Of a stretch of 64,000 nt of DNA, positions 26,149-34,583 are shown one piece after another (the first letter of the stretch is position 1; every line of letters begins with the position of its first letter). The stretch is taken from assembly GCF_029490015.1 (NCBI RefSeq), contig NZ_CP120468.1:2728001-2792000 (forward strand), written 5' to 3'. Below the pieces are notes generated by a model. That model saw only the letters and a program-made list of their open reading frames with translations. It was not told the origin of the DNA and did not search any database. A program made the position numbers and the translations under genes. The stretch is from Halobaculum limi (GTDB taxonomy: Archaea > Halobacteriota > Halobacteria > Halobacteriales > Haloferacaceae).

Positions 26149-27600
26149 TCAGACCGACGGCTCGAAGTATCCACGTAGATCCACACCGAACGACCCGTGG
26201 GTGCCGTCGACGAGTGACGCGATATCTTCGCCCGCGAGCACGTCGTATCCCCGCTCTAGTGCCGATTCCACGCGTGCACCGAGCGCCGCGTCGAACAGGC
26301 GGTCCGACGACAGCACGGCGACCGCGTCACGTTCCGCTTGTGGTCGCTGGCGTTCGACGACGTAGCGGCCGTCGTCGACGAACGGGCCGTAGGCGTCGGG
26401 GTCGTCGGCGTACTTGTCGTAGAAGCCGGCGGCGTGGTCGCGGACGTGGACGGGCGGGCCATCGTGGCGTTCGACCGCGGGTAAGGTTCGAGTGGCGAGT
26501 TCGACGAGTAGGACCGCGCGGCGAGCGTCCGCTGAGTCGCCGCCGTCGTTCGGGCGTTCGGCCGCGAACGTCGCTGCGCGAAGCACGTCGAACCCGCGCC
26601 CGGAAAGTTCGCGTTCGATGCCAGCGAGCGAGCGTCGCAGTTGCGGGTACAGTTGGTCGTCGACGAGATCAGGCGCATCGAAGACGACCGCGACCGGATC
26701 GGTCCCGCGACGGGCGACGTGGTCGCGGACGGACGCGGCGTCGATGGGAGCCGACTCGGCCGGGAAGAACGGCTCCGTTCGAGGGTTCGAGAGGAGGTCA
26801 CGGGCGTGGTGTTGCAAGCGCGCGAGGTTGTCGCCCGACAGCACCGCCGCGACGTTGCGTTCGGGGTCGGTCGGGTCGATGACCACGAGTGGGTCGTCGA
26901 ACTCCGCTGTGCCGTGTTCCTCAGGGTCGAATCGGACCGGCGGGTGCCAGTCGGCAACAGCTTCGAGCGTCTCGCGGACGCCGCCGTGTTCGAGGACGAG
27001 CAGTTCCGTGAGGTAGCCGGAGAAACCACGGGTGCGGAGGTTACTGCCGTAGACGCCGATGCCCTTCAGGAACGCCTTCAGGACGCGAACGTCTCCCGCG
27101 AGGTCGCCGTCGAGGCGTGCCGAGAGGTACTCGTTGTGGAACGGGGTTCGGTCGACGGCCGACCGTATCTCGGTCGCGGATTCGACGGCGTAACACGGGA
27201 CCAAGTCCACGTCGAAGCCGTCGACGCTGCCGACGACGTACGGGTGCTCGGCGTACTCCTCCTCGCCGTCGGGGAGGACGGCGTGGCCGACGCGAAGGCC
27301 GTATCGCTCCAAGTCCTCTCGTGAGACGTCGGTCGGGAAGCGCACGAACAGGTCGATGTCGCGGTCGCCCGCGAGCCACGTCCCTCGCGCGGTCGACCCG
27401 ACGGTGAACACGTCTGCCTCGTCGGCGGGCGCGGGCAGGTCCGCGACGGCAGCGGCGGTTCGCTCGCGCAAGTCCGCAGCGGCGGCGTCCAGCCGCTCGC
27501 GTTCCGCCTCGTCGGGCGTCACCCGCCGGCGAACCGCGGCGACCACGGCTTCGAGGTCGCCGGAAGAGTCACCGGCGTCGCCCGCCTCCGGATCGGTCAT
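26149..27600 (-). CDS. cca: CCA-adding tRNA nucleotidyltransferase, archaeal class I
   Basis: The 483-residue protein has the nucleotidyltransferase motif VGSTARGTWLAGDRDIDLFV with the two metal-binding Asp (DxD), DVDLVPCY, and the archaeal body KAFLKGIGVYGSNLRTRGFSG split across the neck region. It adds or repairs the CCA end of tRNAs, needed here because none of the tRNA genes in the window encodes CCA. It faces tRNA-Asn across about 125 bases. The N-terminal 20 residues are acidic. Length fits the class I family (about 450). Confidence 0.92.
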   Translation of the reverse strand: MTDPEAGDAGDSSGDLEAVVAAVRRRVTPDEAERERLDAAAADLRERTAAAVADLPAPADEADVFTVGSTARGTWLAGDRDIDLFVRFPTDVSREDLERYGLRVGHAVLPDGEEEYAEHPYVVGSVDGFDVDLVPCYAVESATEIRSAVDRTPFHNEYLSARLDGDLAGDVRVLKAFLKGIGVYGSNLRTRGFSGYLTELLVLEHGGVRETLEAVADWHPPVRFDPEEHGTAEFDDPLVVIDPTDPERNVAAVLSGDNLARLQHHARDLLSNPRTEPFFPAESAPIDAASVRDHVARRGTDPVAVVFDAPDLVDDQLYPQLRRSLAGIERELSGRGFDVLRAATFAAERPNDGGDSADARRAVLLVELATRTLPAVERHDGPPVHVRDHAAGFYDKYADDPDAYGPFVDDGRYVVERQRPQAERDAVAVLSSDRLFDAALGARVESALERGYDVLAGEDIASLVDGTHGSFGVDLRGYFEPSV

Positions 27601-27693
27601 ACACGGGCGTTCCCGCGGGCGGGTAACGAGCGTGTCGGTCCCCGGCCTGCAGTGTGTGAATCACCCGCTTGCGTCGGGGCGAAACGAAAGCAC

Positions 27694-27702
27694 TTTCAAA
27701 TT
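27694..27702 (+). promoter_or_regulatory. TATA-like element of tRNA-Asn
   Basis: TTTCAAATT centred about 28 bases before the tRNA 5' end. Confidence 0.5.
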
Positions 27703-27725
27703 CACCCCGGTACATACGGATGCGA

Positions 27726-27798
27726 GCCGAAGTAGCTCAGCTGGTAGAGCGCCTCGCTGTTAACGAGGTGGTCCCAGGTTCGAGTCCTGGCTTCGGCG
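27726..27798 (+). tRNA. tRNA-Asn (GTT)
   Basis: GCCGAAG pairs with CTTCGGC; the anticodon stem CCTCG/CGAGG holds the loop CTGTTAA with anticodon GTT; the T arm is CCAGG-TTCGAGT-CCTGG. The 73 bases include discriminator G; no intron and no encoded CCA. Confidence 0.96.
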
Positions 27799-27928
27799 CT
27801 TCTTCACGTTCCAACCCAACTACTGTGAGGGCTGGTGTCGCGTTCGGTACACACCCTCGACACGGCGTCGACTGACGCCGAATCGGAAGGGAACCTTCTT
27901 CCCGACCGATGAGCAACCACGAGACAGA

Positions 27929-28033
27929 GGGCCCTTAGCTTAGTCTGGTATAGCACCCGGCTCATACTCCGGTCGGTTCTTCGCCGCCGGATGGGCCACC
28001 GGGCGGTCGAGGGTTCAAATCCCTCAGGGCCCA
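27929..28033 (+). tRNA. Intron-containing tRNA with anticodon CAT (elongator Met or Ile2)
   Basis: GGGCCCT pairs with AGGGCCC, the T arm is GAGGG-TTCAAAT-CCCTC and the anticodon stem CCCGG/CCGGG encloses CTCATA then A. Between A37 (27966) and A38 (27998) lie 31 bases (27967-27997), the standard archaeal intron position, foldable with the exons by GGCT/GGCC. The mature tRNA would be 74 bases. It lacks the AGC start of the initiator. Several bases, such as the GGTCG variable-loop stretch, look like tRNA-Ile2, whose C34 is modified to agmatidine; elongator Met cannot be excluded. Confidence 0.85.
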
Positions 28034-28200
28034 GTTCTCGTGACGCATCTGTGGAGTCCACGGCGACGAGTACGCGGATCAGCCGTCCAGACGACGCACC
28101 ACACAGCTATGCGTATGATGTATGATGGTCGCAACACACGCGATGCGGCCGCTTCTGGAAACAACCGACTTCCTGTTGGTGTGCCAATATATATTCGCAG

Positions 28201-28632
28201 ATGTCTACCCAACAAGACCAAAATCGAGAGACAGCAGAGCGCATCAACGGCGCGTTCGTCGACGCGTACAACACCGGCGCGACGGGCCTCATCGACGACG
28301 TCGTCACAGACGACTTCGTCTGCCACCACCTCGCGGCGGGGCAGGACCTCCACGGTGCCGACGGCTACAAGCCTCGGATCACGGAACTCCGAGCGGCGAT
28401 TCCCGACTTCCATATGGAACTCGAGGAGATGATCGTCGAGGGCAATATGAGCGCGGGGCACTACACGTGGGGCGGCACACACGAGAACGAACTGATGGGC
28501 GTCCCCGGAACCGGGAAGACCATCGAGACGACCAGTATGACGATGATGCGGATGGAGGGCGACAAGATGGCCGAGATGTGGGTGTACGGCGACGGCCGCG
28601 GCCTGCAGGAGCAACTCGGTATCACGCGCTGA
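28201..28632 (+). CDS. SnoaL-like (NTF2-fold) protein
   Basis: The 143-residue protein has the cone-shaped NTF2-like pattern: an N-terminal helix (ETAERINGAFVDAYNTG), VVTDDFVCHHLA, GADGYKPRITELRAAIPDFHMELEE split into its two halves, and TMMRMEGDKMAEMWVYGD. This resembles SnoaL polyketide cyclases and the many small ester-cyclase-like enzymes. The true function is unknown. An AT-rich run (CAATATATATTC) lies directly before the ATG, closer than a usual TATA box. It stands alone between the tRNA pair and the lipoprotein gene. Confidence 0.75.
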   Translation: MSTQQDQNRETAERINGAFVDAYNTGATGLIDDVVTDDFVCHHLAAGQDLHGADGYKPRITELRAAIPDFHMELEEMIVEGNMSAGHYTWGGTHENELMGVPGTGKTIETTSMTMMRMEGDKMAEMWVYGDGRGLQEQLGITR

Positions 28633-28855
28633 CGACGACGGAACGTGATACCAGTGCGGTCGCTTCGACCGCACAGGAGCGACGCGGCCGCGTGACGGTC
28701 TCCTCGACACTAGTTCTCACTGTAGCCGTGTAGACCCCTCTTAGCAAGCGATTTTCCGGTCGCACGGGACCACGCTGTACGGACGACCAGGGGAGTATCG
28801 TACCGCCGGAGCGACCGACCGGCGGAGGGGCCACGCCGAACCACGACGAGAGCGC

Positions 28856-29779
28856 GTGACGACGCCACCAACCCACGAGCGACCGGCGGAGACGGACAGA
28901 CCGACTGACGATCGACCGGCCGAAGACCGACCGAGCGAACGGACAGCGTCGCGTCGCCGCGTCCTCGCCGGCGTCGGGGGCGCCCTGACCGCCAGCGTCG
29001 GAGGCTGTCTCGGGGGCGACGGCCGCGACGAGCGGTCGCAGCGTGAGTCGAACCGGCTTCCGGGAACCGTTCACAGGACGCAGTTTAGCCGCGTCGACGA
29101 GGAGGACGCCTATCGGTTGACGTTCCGCCGGTCCATCGGGGGCGAGTGGCAGACGATGCGTGTCGACGTGCCGACCGACAGATACCGCGCGGCGCGTGCA
29201 GACGAGCGAAGCCTCGCGGGGACGTTCGAGGCCGCCCTCGACGACGACACCGCGGGCGCCCTCGCCGAGTCGCTCGCGACCGCGATGGATGGGGCAGGGG
29301 TAACCGACCCCCTCGCCCGGTTCCGAGTCGCCGTCGAGTTCGTCCGGGCAATGCCGTACGTCACCGACGCAGACAGTACCGGCGAGGCTGGCTACCCCCG
29401 CTACGTCGTCGAGACCGTCGTCGACCACGAGGGCGACTGCGAGGACTACGCCGCGCTGGTAGCGGGCGTCCTCGCCGCGCCGCCGTTCGGCTACGACCCG
29501 GACCTACTCGTGTTGCCGGGTCACGCGGGGGTCGGCATCGACCCGGACGCACTCGACGGGAGCGGGTTCCCCACCGTCGCGGTCGGCGGTCGGGAGTACG
29601 TGTACGTCGACGCGACGTACGAGGTGCCGTTCGGTCGCCTGCCGGCAGACCACGACGACGGCGTCGTCGCGGCGCTCGTAGACGGCGCATGGAGCGTGGG
29701 CGACCCCGACGCGGTCGTCGCACACGTCGGCGCGACTGTCGGGGCCCACGACCCAGTCGAGGAACTTGGCAGCCAGTGA
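28856..29779 (+). CDS. Tat lipoprotein with transglutaminase-like domain
   Basis: The 307-residue protein has a long charged N terminus, then ASRRRVLAGVGGALTASVGGC, a twin-arginine signal with a lipobox-like end. The mature part holds a transglutaminase-like triad: Cys in GDCEDYAALVAG, His in LPGHAGVGID, and Asp in YVDATYEVP. Members of this superfamily are often peptidases or protein-modifying enzymes; here it would act outside the cell, lipid-anchored. The start is GTG 28856; no closer ATG keeps the signal. About 220 bases before it contain no gene. Confidence 0.75.
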   Translation: MTTPPTHERPAETDRPTDDRPAEDRPSERTASRRRVLAGVGGALTASVGGCLGGDGRDERSQRESNRLPGTVHRTQFSRVDEEDAYRLTFRRSIGGEWQTMRVDVPTDRYRAARADERSLAGTFEAALDDDTAGALAESLATAMDGAGVTDPLARFRVAVEFVRAMPYVTDADSTGEAGYPRYVVETVVDHEGDCEDYAALVAGVLAAPPFGYDPDLLVLPGHAGVGIDPDALDGSGFPTVAVGGREYVYVDATYEVPFGRLPADHDDGVVAALVDGAWSVGDPDAVVAHVGATVGAHDPVEELGSQ

Positions 29780-29799
29780 TCGGGAGTTGGCCCGGCCGC

Positions 29800-29805
29800 T
29801 TTTGA
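29800..29805 (+). promoter_or_regulatory. TATA-like element before the hydroxyacid dehydrogenase
   Basis: TTTTGA about 27 bases upstream of the ATG at 29829 that opens a six-codon frame ahead of the GTG start at 29846. Confidence 0.5.
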
Positions 29806-29828
29806 CCACGCCGTCCCACGATCGGAGT

Positions 29829-29849
29829 ATGTGTGAGGTGATGCCGTGA
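29829..29849 (+). other. Six-codon upstream frame overlapping the next start codon
   Basis: ATG TGT GAG GTG ATG CCG TGA encodes MCEVMP. Its stop codon TGA overlaps the GTG start of the dehydrogenase (G shared with CCG), and its ATG is at the place where transcription should begin given the TATA-like element. It might couple or regulate translation of the dehydrogenase. Confidence 0.4.
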
Positions 29850-30814
29850 GCGTCGAGGACCGACTGGTCGTCGTCGCAGACGACCCGAGATACGATGCCG
29901 ACCGACTGCGCGAGGTACTCGGTTGCCGCGTCGAGACGGCCGACTGCTCGACGCCGGACGCCATCGAGGCCAACGCCGCCGACGCGGACGCCCTCGTGGT
30001 GAACGTCCACGCGACGGTTCCGGAGTCCGTCATCGAGTCGCTCGATCTGACCGTGCTCGCGCGGGGTGCGGTCGGTCTCGACGGAATCGACGTGGCGGCG
30101 GCCGCCGACAACGGCGTCCAAGTGGTCCACGTCCCGGAGTACTGTCTCGACGAGGTGGCCGACCACGCGGTTGGTCTGCTCACGTCGCTGGCGCGGGGCA
30201 TCCCAGCGTACGCCGACCGCGCACGCGAGGCGTGGGACTGGCAGCCACCGTACCCCATCGAACGCCTCGCCGAGTGTACCGTCGGCGTCGTCTCGTTCGG
30301 CCCTATCGCACAGCGGTTCACCGACCTCATCACGCCGTCGGTCGACAACGTCGTCGTCCACGACCCGTACGTCGACGACGACGTGATCCACGACCACGGT
30401 GCGGAGTCGGTGTCGTTCGAGGCGCTGTGTCGACGCGCGGATCACCTGTCGGTTCACGCGCCGCTGACCGAGGATACCCGTGGAATGATCGACGCAGACA
30501 CGTTCACCAGTCTGCCGACGCACGCGGTCGTCGTCAACACGGGGCGGGGTGGTGTCGTCGACGAGGACGACCTCCTCGCGGCGCTGGAGGACGGCGAAAT
30601 TGCCGCGGCGGGGCTGGACGTCTTGGAGACGGAGCCACCGTCGTCGGACCACCCGCTGTTCGACCGGGACGATACGCTGGTGACCCCACACGCCGGGTGG
30701 TTCTCCGAGGCGGCGAAGCGCGACCTGAACGACGCACTCGCTCGCGACATCGCGCGGGCGTTCGGCGAGGACACGCCGAAGGGCCTCGTCGATCCGTCAG
30801 CAGACTGGCTGTGA
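29846..30814 (+). CDS. D-2-hydroxyacid dehydrogenase family protein (CtBP-like)
   Basis: The 322-residue protein has the family layout: catalytic Arg in NTGRGGVVDEDDL, Glu in LETEPPS and His in TPHAGWFSEAA. The Rossmann loop that should read GxGxxG is TVGVVSFGPIAQRF here, so the first and third Gly are Ser and Ala. NAD binding may be altered. The family reduces 2-oxoacids or oxidises D-hydroxyacids such as glycerate or phosphoglycerate; the substrate is unknown. The start is GTG 29846, next to a short upstream frame. Confidence 0.8.
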   Translation: MSVEDRLVVVADDPRYDADRLREVLGCRVETADCSTPDAIEANAADADALVVNVHATVPESVIESLDLTVLARGAVGLDGIDVAAAADNGVQVVHVPEYCLDEVADHAVGLLTSLARGIPAYADRAREAWDWQPPYPIERLAECTVGVVSFGPIAQRFTDLITPSVDNVVVHDPYVDDDVIHDHGAESVSFEALCRRADHLSVHAPLTEDTRGMIDADTFTSLPTHAVVVNTGRGGVVDEDDLLAALEDGEIAAAGLDVLETEPPSSDHPLFDRDDTLVTPHAGWFSEAAKRDLNDALARDIARAFGEDTPKGLVDPSADWL

Positions 30815-30836
30815 GCGCGGCCGGCCGTCGACCCGC

Positions 30837-31661
30837 TCAGCAGTAGGTGTCGCGGACCGTCCGCGCGAGGAGGCCATCGACCGCGAAGGCGATGTAGACG
30901 GCGACGTAGCCGCCGCTCGCCGGCCGGAGGACGAACACTGCCCGCGGGTCGTCGTCTCCGAGGTCCTCGTTCACCCGGTCGACGAGCGGTTCCAGCGGCG
31001 TCGTCCCCGACTGGAACTCCCCCAGAAGGTCGCGTGCGCCCGCCTCGGCGAACACGTACAGCGCACCGTTGGGTTCGCCGTCGGTGTCGCGCGTGACGCG
31101 CGATCCCATCCCCTCGCCGTCGGCACGGGTCGACTCCCACGTCTCGCGGGCGGCCTCGAACATCGGGTCGACGCCGTCGACGAACCAGTACCTGCTCTCG
31201 CGGTCGACCGACAGCGACTCCACGCGAGCCAGCGGCGTCGATTCTTCGTCGGCGTCGTCGGCGTCGTCGGCGTCGGGCCACCGGAGACTCGCGGTGACGA
31301 CGTATCCTGGCTCCAGCCGGGAGACGGCGTCGCCGGTGGCGGCGGCTTCGTCGGGGACCGCGACGCGAACCGGTTCGAACCCCTCGTCTGGTCCTGGACC
31401 CGGGCCGGGGTCGGGCGTGTCGAGGTCGACGAACACCAGTTCCTCCGGGCCGACGTCGAGGACGCGGTAGTGGCGGGGGCCGAGGGAGGCCGGTTCCGAC
31501 GAGTCCGTCTCGGTTACTGGGTCGGGAGCGGTCGCCGACTCCGCCCTCCCGGCGTCCGCGGTGGCCGTCGACGCGCCGTCGTCGGACTCGGTCGCCTCCG
31601 CGACCCAGTCGTCGTCCGCGCCGTCGCTCCAGGGGTCGACTGAGTCGTCGCTGCCGTCCAT
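30837..31661 (-). CDS. DUF6663 family protein
   Basis: The 274-residue protein has an acidic low-complexity N terminus (1-75), a beta-barrel-like stretch (RHYRVLDVGPEELVFVDLD, then VVTASLRW), then FVDGVDPMFEAARETWESTR, GMGSRVTRDTDGEPNGALYVF and a C-terminal end GLLARTVRDTYC. This order matches the haloarchaeal DUF6663 family as I remember it; no function is known. The start is ATG 31661; the frame open upstream overlaps the divergent psiE-like gene. It converges on the dehydrogenase, with about 20 bases between stops. Confidence 0.75.
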   Translation of the reverse strand: MDGSDDSVDPWSDGADDDWVAEATESDDGASTATADAGRAESATAPDPVTETDSSEPASLGPRHYRVLDVGPEELVFVDLDTPDPGPGPGPDEGFEPVRVAVPDEAAATGDAVSRLEPGYVVTASLRWPDADDADDADEESTPLARVESLSVDRESRYWFVDGVDPMFEAARETWESTRADGEGMGSRVTRDTDGEPNGALYVFAEAGARDLLGEFQSGTTPLEPLVDRVNEDLGDDDPRAVFVLRPASGGYVAVYIAFAVDGLLARTVRDTYC

Positions 31662-31746
31662 ATCAGTCGCGAGGAGGCGAGGAGACAAGCCCGTGTCGCT
31701 CCGCGACGGCCCATAGGGTTTTGGACCTGTCAACCGATCGTCTGGT

Positions 31747-32250
31747 GTGCAGATCGAAGACGCCGTCGAGCCCTCCGAACAGGGGATGAAACTGCTCGAA
31801 GTGGGGACGGCGTACTTCCTGATGGTGCTGTTCGCCATCGGCTTTCTGGACCTCCTGTTGGTGCTGTGGGAGCTCCTGAGAAGCGGGCAGTTCACCGACC
31901 CGAACCAGGTCATCGACATCATCGACACCGTCCTCGTCCTCCTCATCATCGTCGAGATACACCAGACGGTCGTCGCCTTCTCGCGCAACGAACCCGTCGT
32001 CCGCATCGTCATCAGCGCGGCGCTCATCGCCATCACGCGGAAGGTCATCTCCTTCCGTCCGGGCGAGTACCCCGACATCGAGAGCGCGTTCGTCGCCGCC
32101 GGAGCGTTCTCCATCCTCCTCGCGGTGCTCGTCGCAGCGTTCTTCGTCGTCCGTCAGACGGACGTCGACAGCCTCACCCCCGACTCGTTCACCAAGTCAG
32201 AGTCTGGAGACGCCGACCGGTCCACCGGTTCACTCGACAGCGACGACTGA
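31747..32250 (+). CDS. PsiE-like membrane protein
   Basis: The 167-residue protein has four hydrophobic segments (about residues 16-42, 52-74, 80-98 and 108-132), a charged loop RSGQFTDPNQVIDIIDTV, and an acidic C-terminal tail. It matches the PsiE family (phosphate-starvation-inducible E), membrane proteins of unknown role. The start is GTG 31747, between it and the divergent DUF6663 gene are about 85 bases. A PHO-type regulatory element is not recognised. Confidence 0.75.
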   Translation: MQIEDAVEPSEQGMKLLEVGTAYFLMVLFAIGFLDLLLVLWELLRSGQFTDPNQVIDIIDTVLVLLIIVEIHQTVVAFSRNEPVVRIVISAALIAITRKVISFRPGEYPDIESAFVAAGAFSILLAVLVAAFFVVRQTDVDSLTPDSFTKSESGDADRSTGSLDSDD

Positions 32251-32255
32251 CCCGC

Positions 32256-33686
32256 TCACCCGTCGAGTCGACCGCTCGCGTCGCGGAACAGGCCGTCGAG
32301 TATCTCCGGTGTCGTCGGGTGGTACGCGCGGTCGGGCACCTCGCGCACGTCGGCACCTCGCTCGACGAGCACTTGCATCGTCTTCGCCATCACGTCGGCG
32401 TGAAGGTGGAAGCCGACGTAGCCGAGCACCGTCCCACCCTCGGCGTCGACGACGAGGCGGGCCCGCCCCCGTGCGGCGGCTTTCGTCTTGAACACGCCGT
32501 CGGAACTCGCCTCGCGTTCGACCTCGACCACCTCGTATCCCGCGTCACGAGCGGAGTCGGCGGTGTGGCCCACGCGAGCGTACGGGTACACCGCCGCGCC
32601 GGAGAACATCACCTCGTGAGTGATAGGGTCGTACTCCGCGAGGTCGTCGCCCGCGAGGTCCGCGAGGAGGTTCTCCGCTGCGAGGTGGCCCTGCTCTTTG
32701 GCGATGTGCAAGAGCGGCGTCCGACCGTTGGCGTCGCCGACGACGAACGTGTTCCCCGTGTCGTCGTCGACGGCACGCATCGTCGCGTCGACCCAGCCAT
32801 CGCCCGGCGAGAGCGCCGTCGCGTCCAGGGCGAGACCGTCGACGTTCGGACGACGGCCGGTGAACAGAAACAGCGCGTCGGCGTCGACGCTCGCCCGGTC
32901 GTCATCGCGGTCGGTGTGGAGCCGGACACCGCCGTCAGCCGTCGTCTCGACCGACTCCTCGTACGTCTCGGAGAGTATCTCGATGTCGAACTCCTCCCGG
33001 TAGCAGTCGAGGAGGTCGTCACCGAAAGCGGCGGGCGCGTCGTCCAGCGGTCGCTCGTCGTGTTCGATCACGGTGAGGTCGACGCCCGCCTCCGCGAGGT
33101 ACGCGACGAGTTCGATGCCGACGTAGCCGAATCCCATCACCACGCCCGAGTCGGGCAGGGTTCGTGCGTCGAGGACGTCCGCGCTGTCGTACCAGTCCAC
33201 GTCGTCGATGCCGGGGAGGTCGGGAACGTTCAGCGTCGACCCGGTGGCGACGACGACGTAGTCGGGAGCGAGCGTCTCGCCACCGGACAGCGCCAGTTCG
33301 TGCGGACCGACGAATCGCGCCGTCTCGTGGCGAAACTCGACGCCAGCACCATCCGCGATGGAGTTGACTGCGGCGCGGCGGTGGGCCGCAAACGAGGTGA
33401 CGTGTTCGTCCTTCCGGTCGACGACGCGGTCGAGGTCGAGGTCGGGAACGTCGCCGACGAGGCGGTCGTCGTGGCGGGCCTGATAGCGGTGGGCCGCCGC
33501 CGACAGCACCTCTTTCGAGGGCATACAGCCGCGGAGGATACAGAGGCCGCCGCCTGGTTCGCCGTCGTCGACGAGCGTGAGCCGATCGAGTGGCGCGTCG
33601 GGGTCCGCGGGGTCGGTATGGTCGGCGAGTCGCTCCGCGGCGGCGACGCCGGCGCTGCCGTACGCGCCGATGACTGCGACGTGCAT
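32256..33686 (-). CDS. Pyridine nucleotide-disulfide oxidoreductase (dihydrolipoamide dehydrogenase-like)
   Basis: The 476-residue flavoprotein has an FAD-binding N terminus (IGAYGSAG in place of the usual GxGxxG), the redox pair in CILRGCMPSK, VVATGS, the NAD domain MGFGYVGIEL, VVGDANG, and the C-terminal HPTTPE with the active His. It is of the lipoamide dehydrogenase/mercuric reductase group. Lipoamide, glutathione-like or other disulfide substrates are possible. The start ATG 33686 is the family position; a longer frame exists upstream but runs into the phosphoesterase on the other strand. No E2 gene is adjacent, though an orphan E1-alpha lies at 38003. Confidence 0.85.
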   Translation of the reverse strand: MHVAVIGAYGSAGVAAAERLADHTDPADPDAPLDRLTLVDDGEPGGGLCILRGCMPSKEVLSAAAHRYQARHDDRLVGDVPDLDLDRVVDRKDEHVTSFAAHRRAAVNSIADGAGVEFRHETARFVGPHELALSGGETLAPDYVVVATGSTLNVPDLPGIDDVDWYDSADVLDARTLPDSGVVMGFGYVGIELVAYLAEAGVDLTVIEHDERPLDDAPAAFGDDLLDCYREEFDIEILSETYEESVETTADGGVRLHTDRDDDRASVDADALFLFTGRRPNVDGLALDATALSPGDGWVDATMRAVDDDTGNTFVVGDANGRTPLLHIAKEQGHLAAENLLADLAGDDLAEYDPITHEVMFSGAAVYPYARVGHTADSARDAGYEVVEVEREASSDGVFKTKAAARGRARLVVDAEGGTVLGYVGFHLHADVMAKTMQVLVERGADVREVPDRAYHPTTPEILDGLFRDASGRLDG

Positions 33687-33761
33687 GGCCCCCTCTCTCT
33701 CCTCCGACCCGAAGTAGTTACGCCCACCACTGCCGACGCCGACCGCCGCTGCAACAGGGCT

Positions 33762-34541
33762 ATGTCCGGGCGGTCGATACGGTCGTGCGTGCTGAACACC
33801 GGCTTCCACGACCGCGGCGTCTACCTCCGAGACGCCGACACGCTCGTCGTCGCGGACCTCCACATCGGCCGCGCGGAGGCGTCCGACGTGGAGTATCCGC
33901 TGGGCGAGGCGGGCGACCTCACCGGGCGCGTCGAGGCGCTCTTGACGCGTTTCGAGCCGAGCGAGATGGTCCTCGCAGGCGACGTGCTCCACCGGTTCAC
34001 CCACGCGTCGGTCGCGAGCGAGCGGTCGCTGGCGGGCGTCGTCGACGCCTGTCGCGACGCGGGAGCGCGACCCGTCCTCGTCCGCGGGAACCACGACACC
34101 GTCCTCGGCGACGTGTGGGACGGTGACGTCCACGACGCGTACGAACTTGACGCCCGCGTGCGCGGGTCGCCCGTCGTCGTCCGCCACGGACACGAGGCGC
34201 CGCCCGACGACGAGACTGCGGGGCTGTACGTCGTCGGTCACGATCACCCGACCATCTCCATCGAGGGGAGCAGACGCCCGTGTTTCCTGTACGCCGAGCG
34301 TGCGTATCGCGGCGCGGACGTGTTGATGCTCCCGGCGTTCTCCCGACTCGCCGCCGGTGTCGAGGTGAACGGAATGTACGCCCGCGACTTCCAGTCGCCG
34401 TTCGTCACCGACGCTGACGCACTCCGACCGATCCTCGCACGGTCGCAGACGGACGCCGCCAACGAGGACCACGACTCGGCAGCCGCTGTCGCCGACCCGC
34501 TGGAGTTCCCACCGCTTGGCGAGTTCCGTCGGTTGCTGTGA
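33762..34541 (+). CDS. Metallophosphoesterase (calcineurin-like)
   Basis: The 259-residue protein shows the five metal motifs of calcineurin-like phosphoesterases: DLHIG, GDVLH, RGNHD, RHGHE and VVGHDHP. It resembles the haloarchaeal and methanogen proteins found next to Lhr-type helicases, proposed to act on nucleic acid ends; no helicase is adjacent here. The ATG at 33762 is chosen, leaving about 20 residues before the first motif; earlier frame extension overlaps the divergent flavoprotein gene. Next on the same strand is a small zinc protein. Confidence 0.8.
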   Translation: MSGRSIRSCVLNTGFHDRGVYLRDADTLVVADLHIGRAEASDVEYPLGEAGDLTGRVEALLTRFEPSEMVLAGDVLHRFTHASVASERSLAGVVDACRDAGARPVLVRGNHDTVLGDVWDGDVHDAYELDARVRGSPVVVRHGHEAPPDDETAGLYVVGHDHPTISIEGSRRPCFLYAERAYRGADVLMLPAFSRLAAGVEVNGMYARDFQSPFVTDADALRPILARSQTDAANEDHDSAAAVADPLEFPPLGEFRRLL

Positions 34542-34553
34542 GGCGAGCAACGC

Positions 34554-34558
34554 TTTTG
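34554..34558 (+). promoter_or_regulatory. TATA-like element of the small zinc-ribbon gene
   Basis: TTTTG about 27 bases before ATG 34584. Confidence 0.4.
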
Positions 34559-34583
34559 CCCTCGTGTGCGTCAAACGATAGCA

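Noticed and set aside
31240-31285. Repeats of GTCGTCGGC
   Set aside because: They encode an Asp/Ala-rich acidic loop (DADDADDADE) in the DUF6663 protein, common in haloarchaea.
31866-34541. An 891-codon plus-strand open frame
   Set aside because: Most of it is antisense to the flavoprotein gene; only the part from 33762 is the metallophosphoesterase. Long antisense frames are common in GC-rich DNA.
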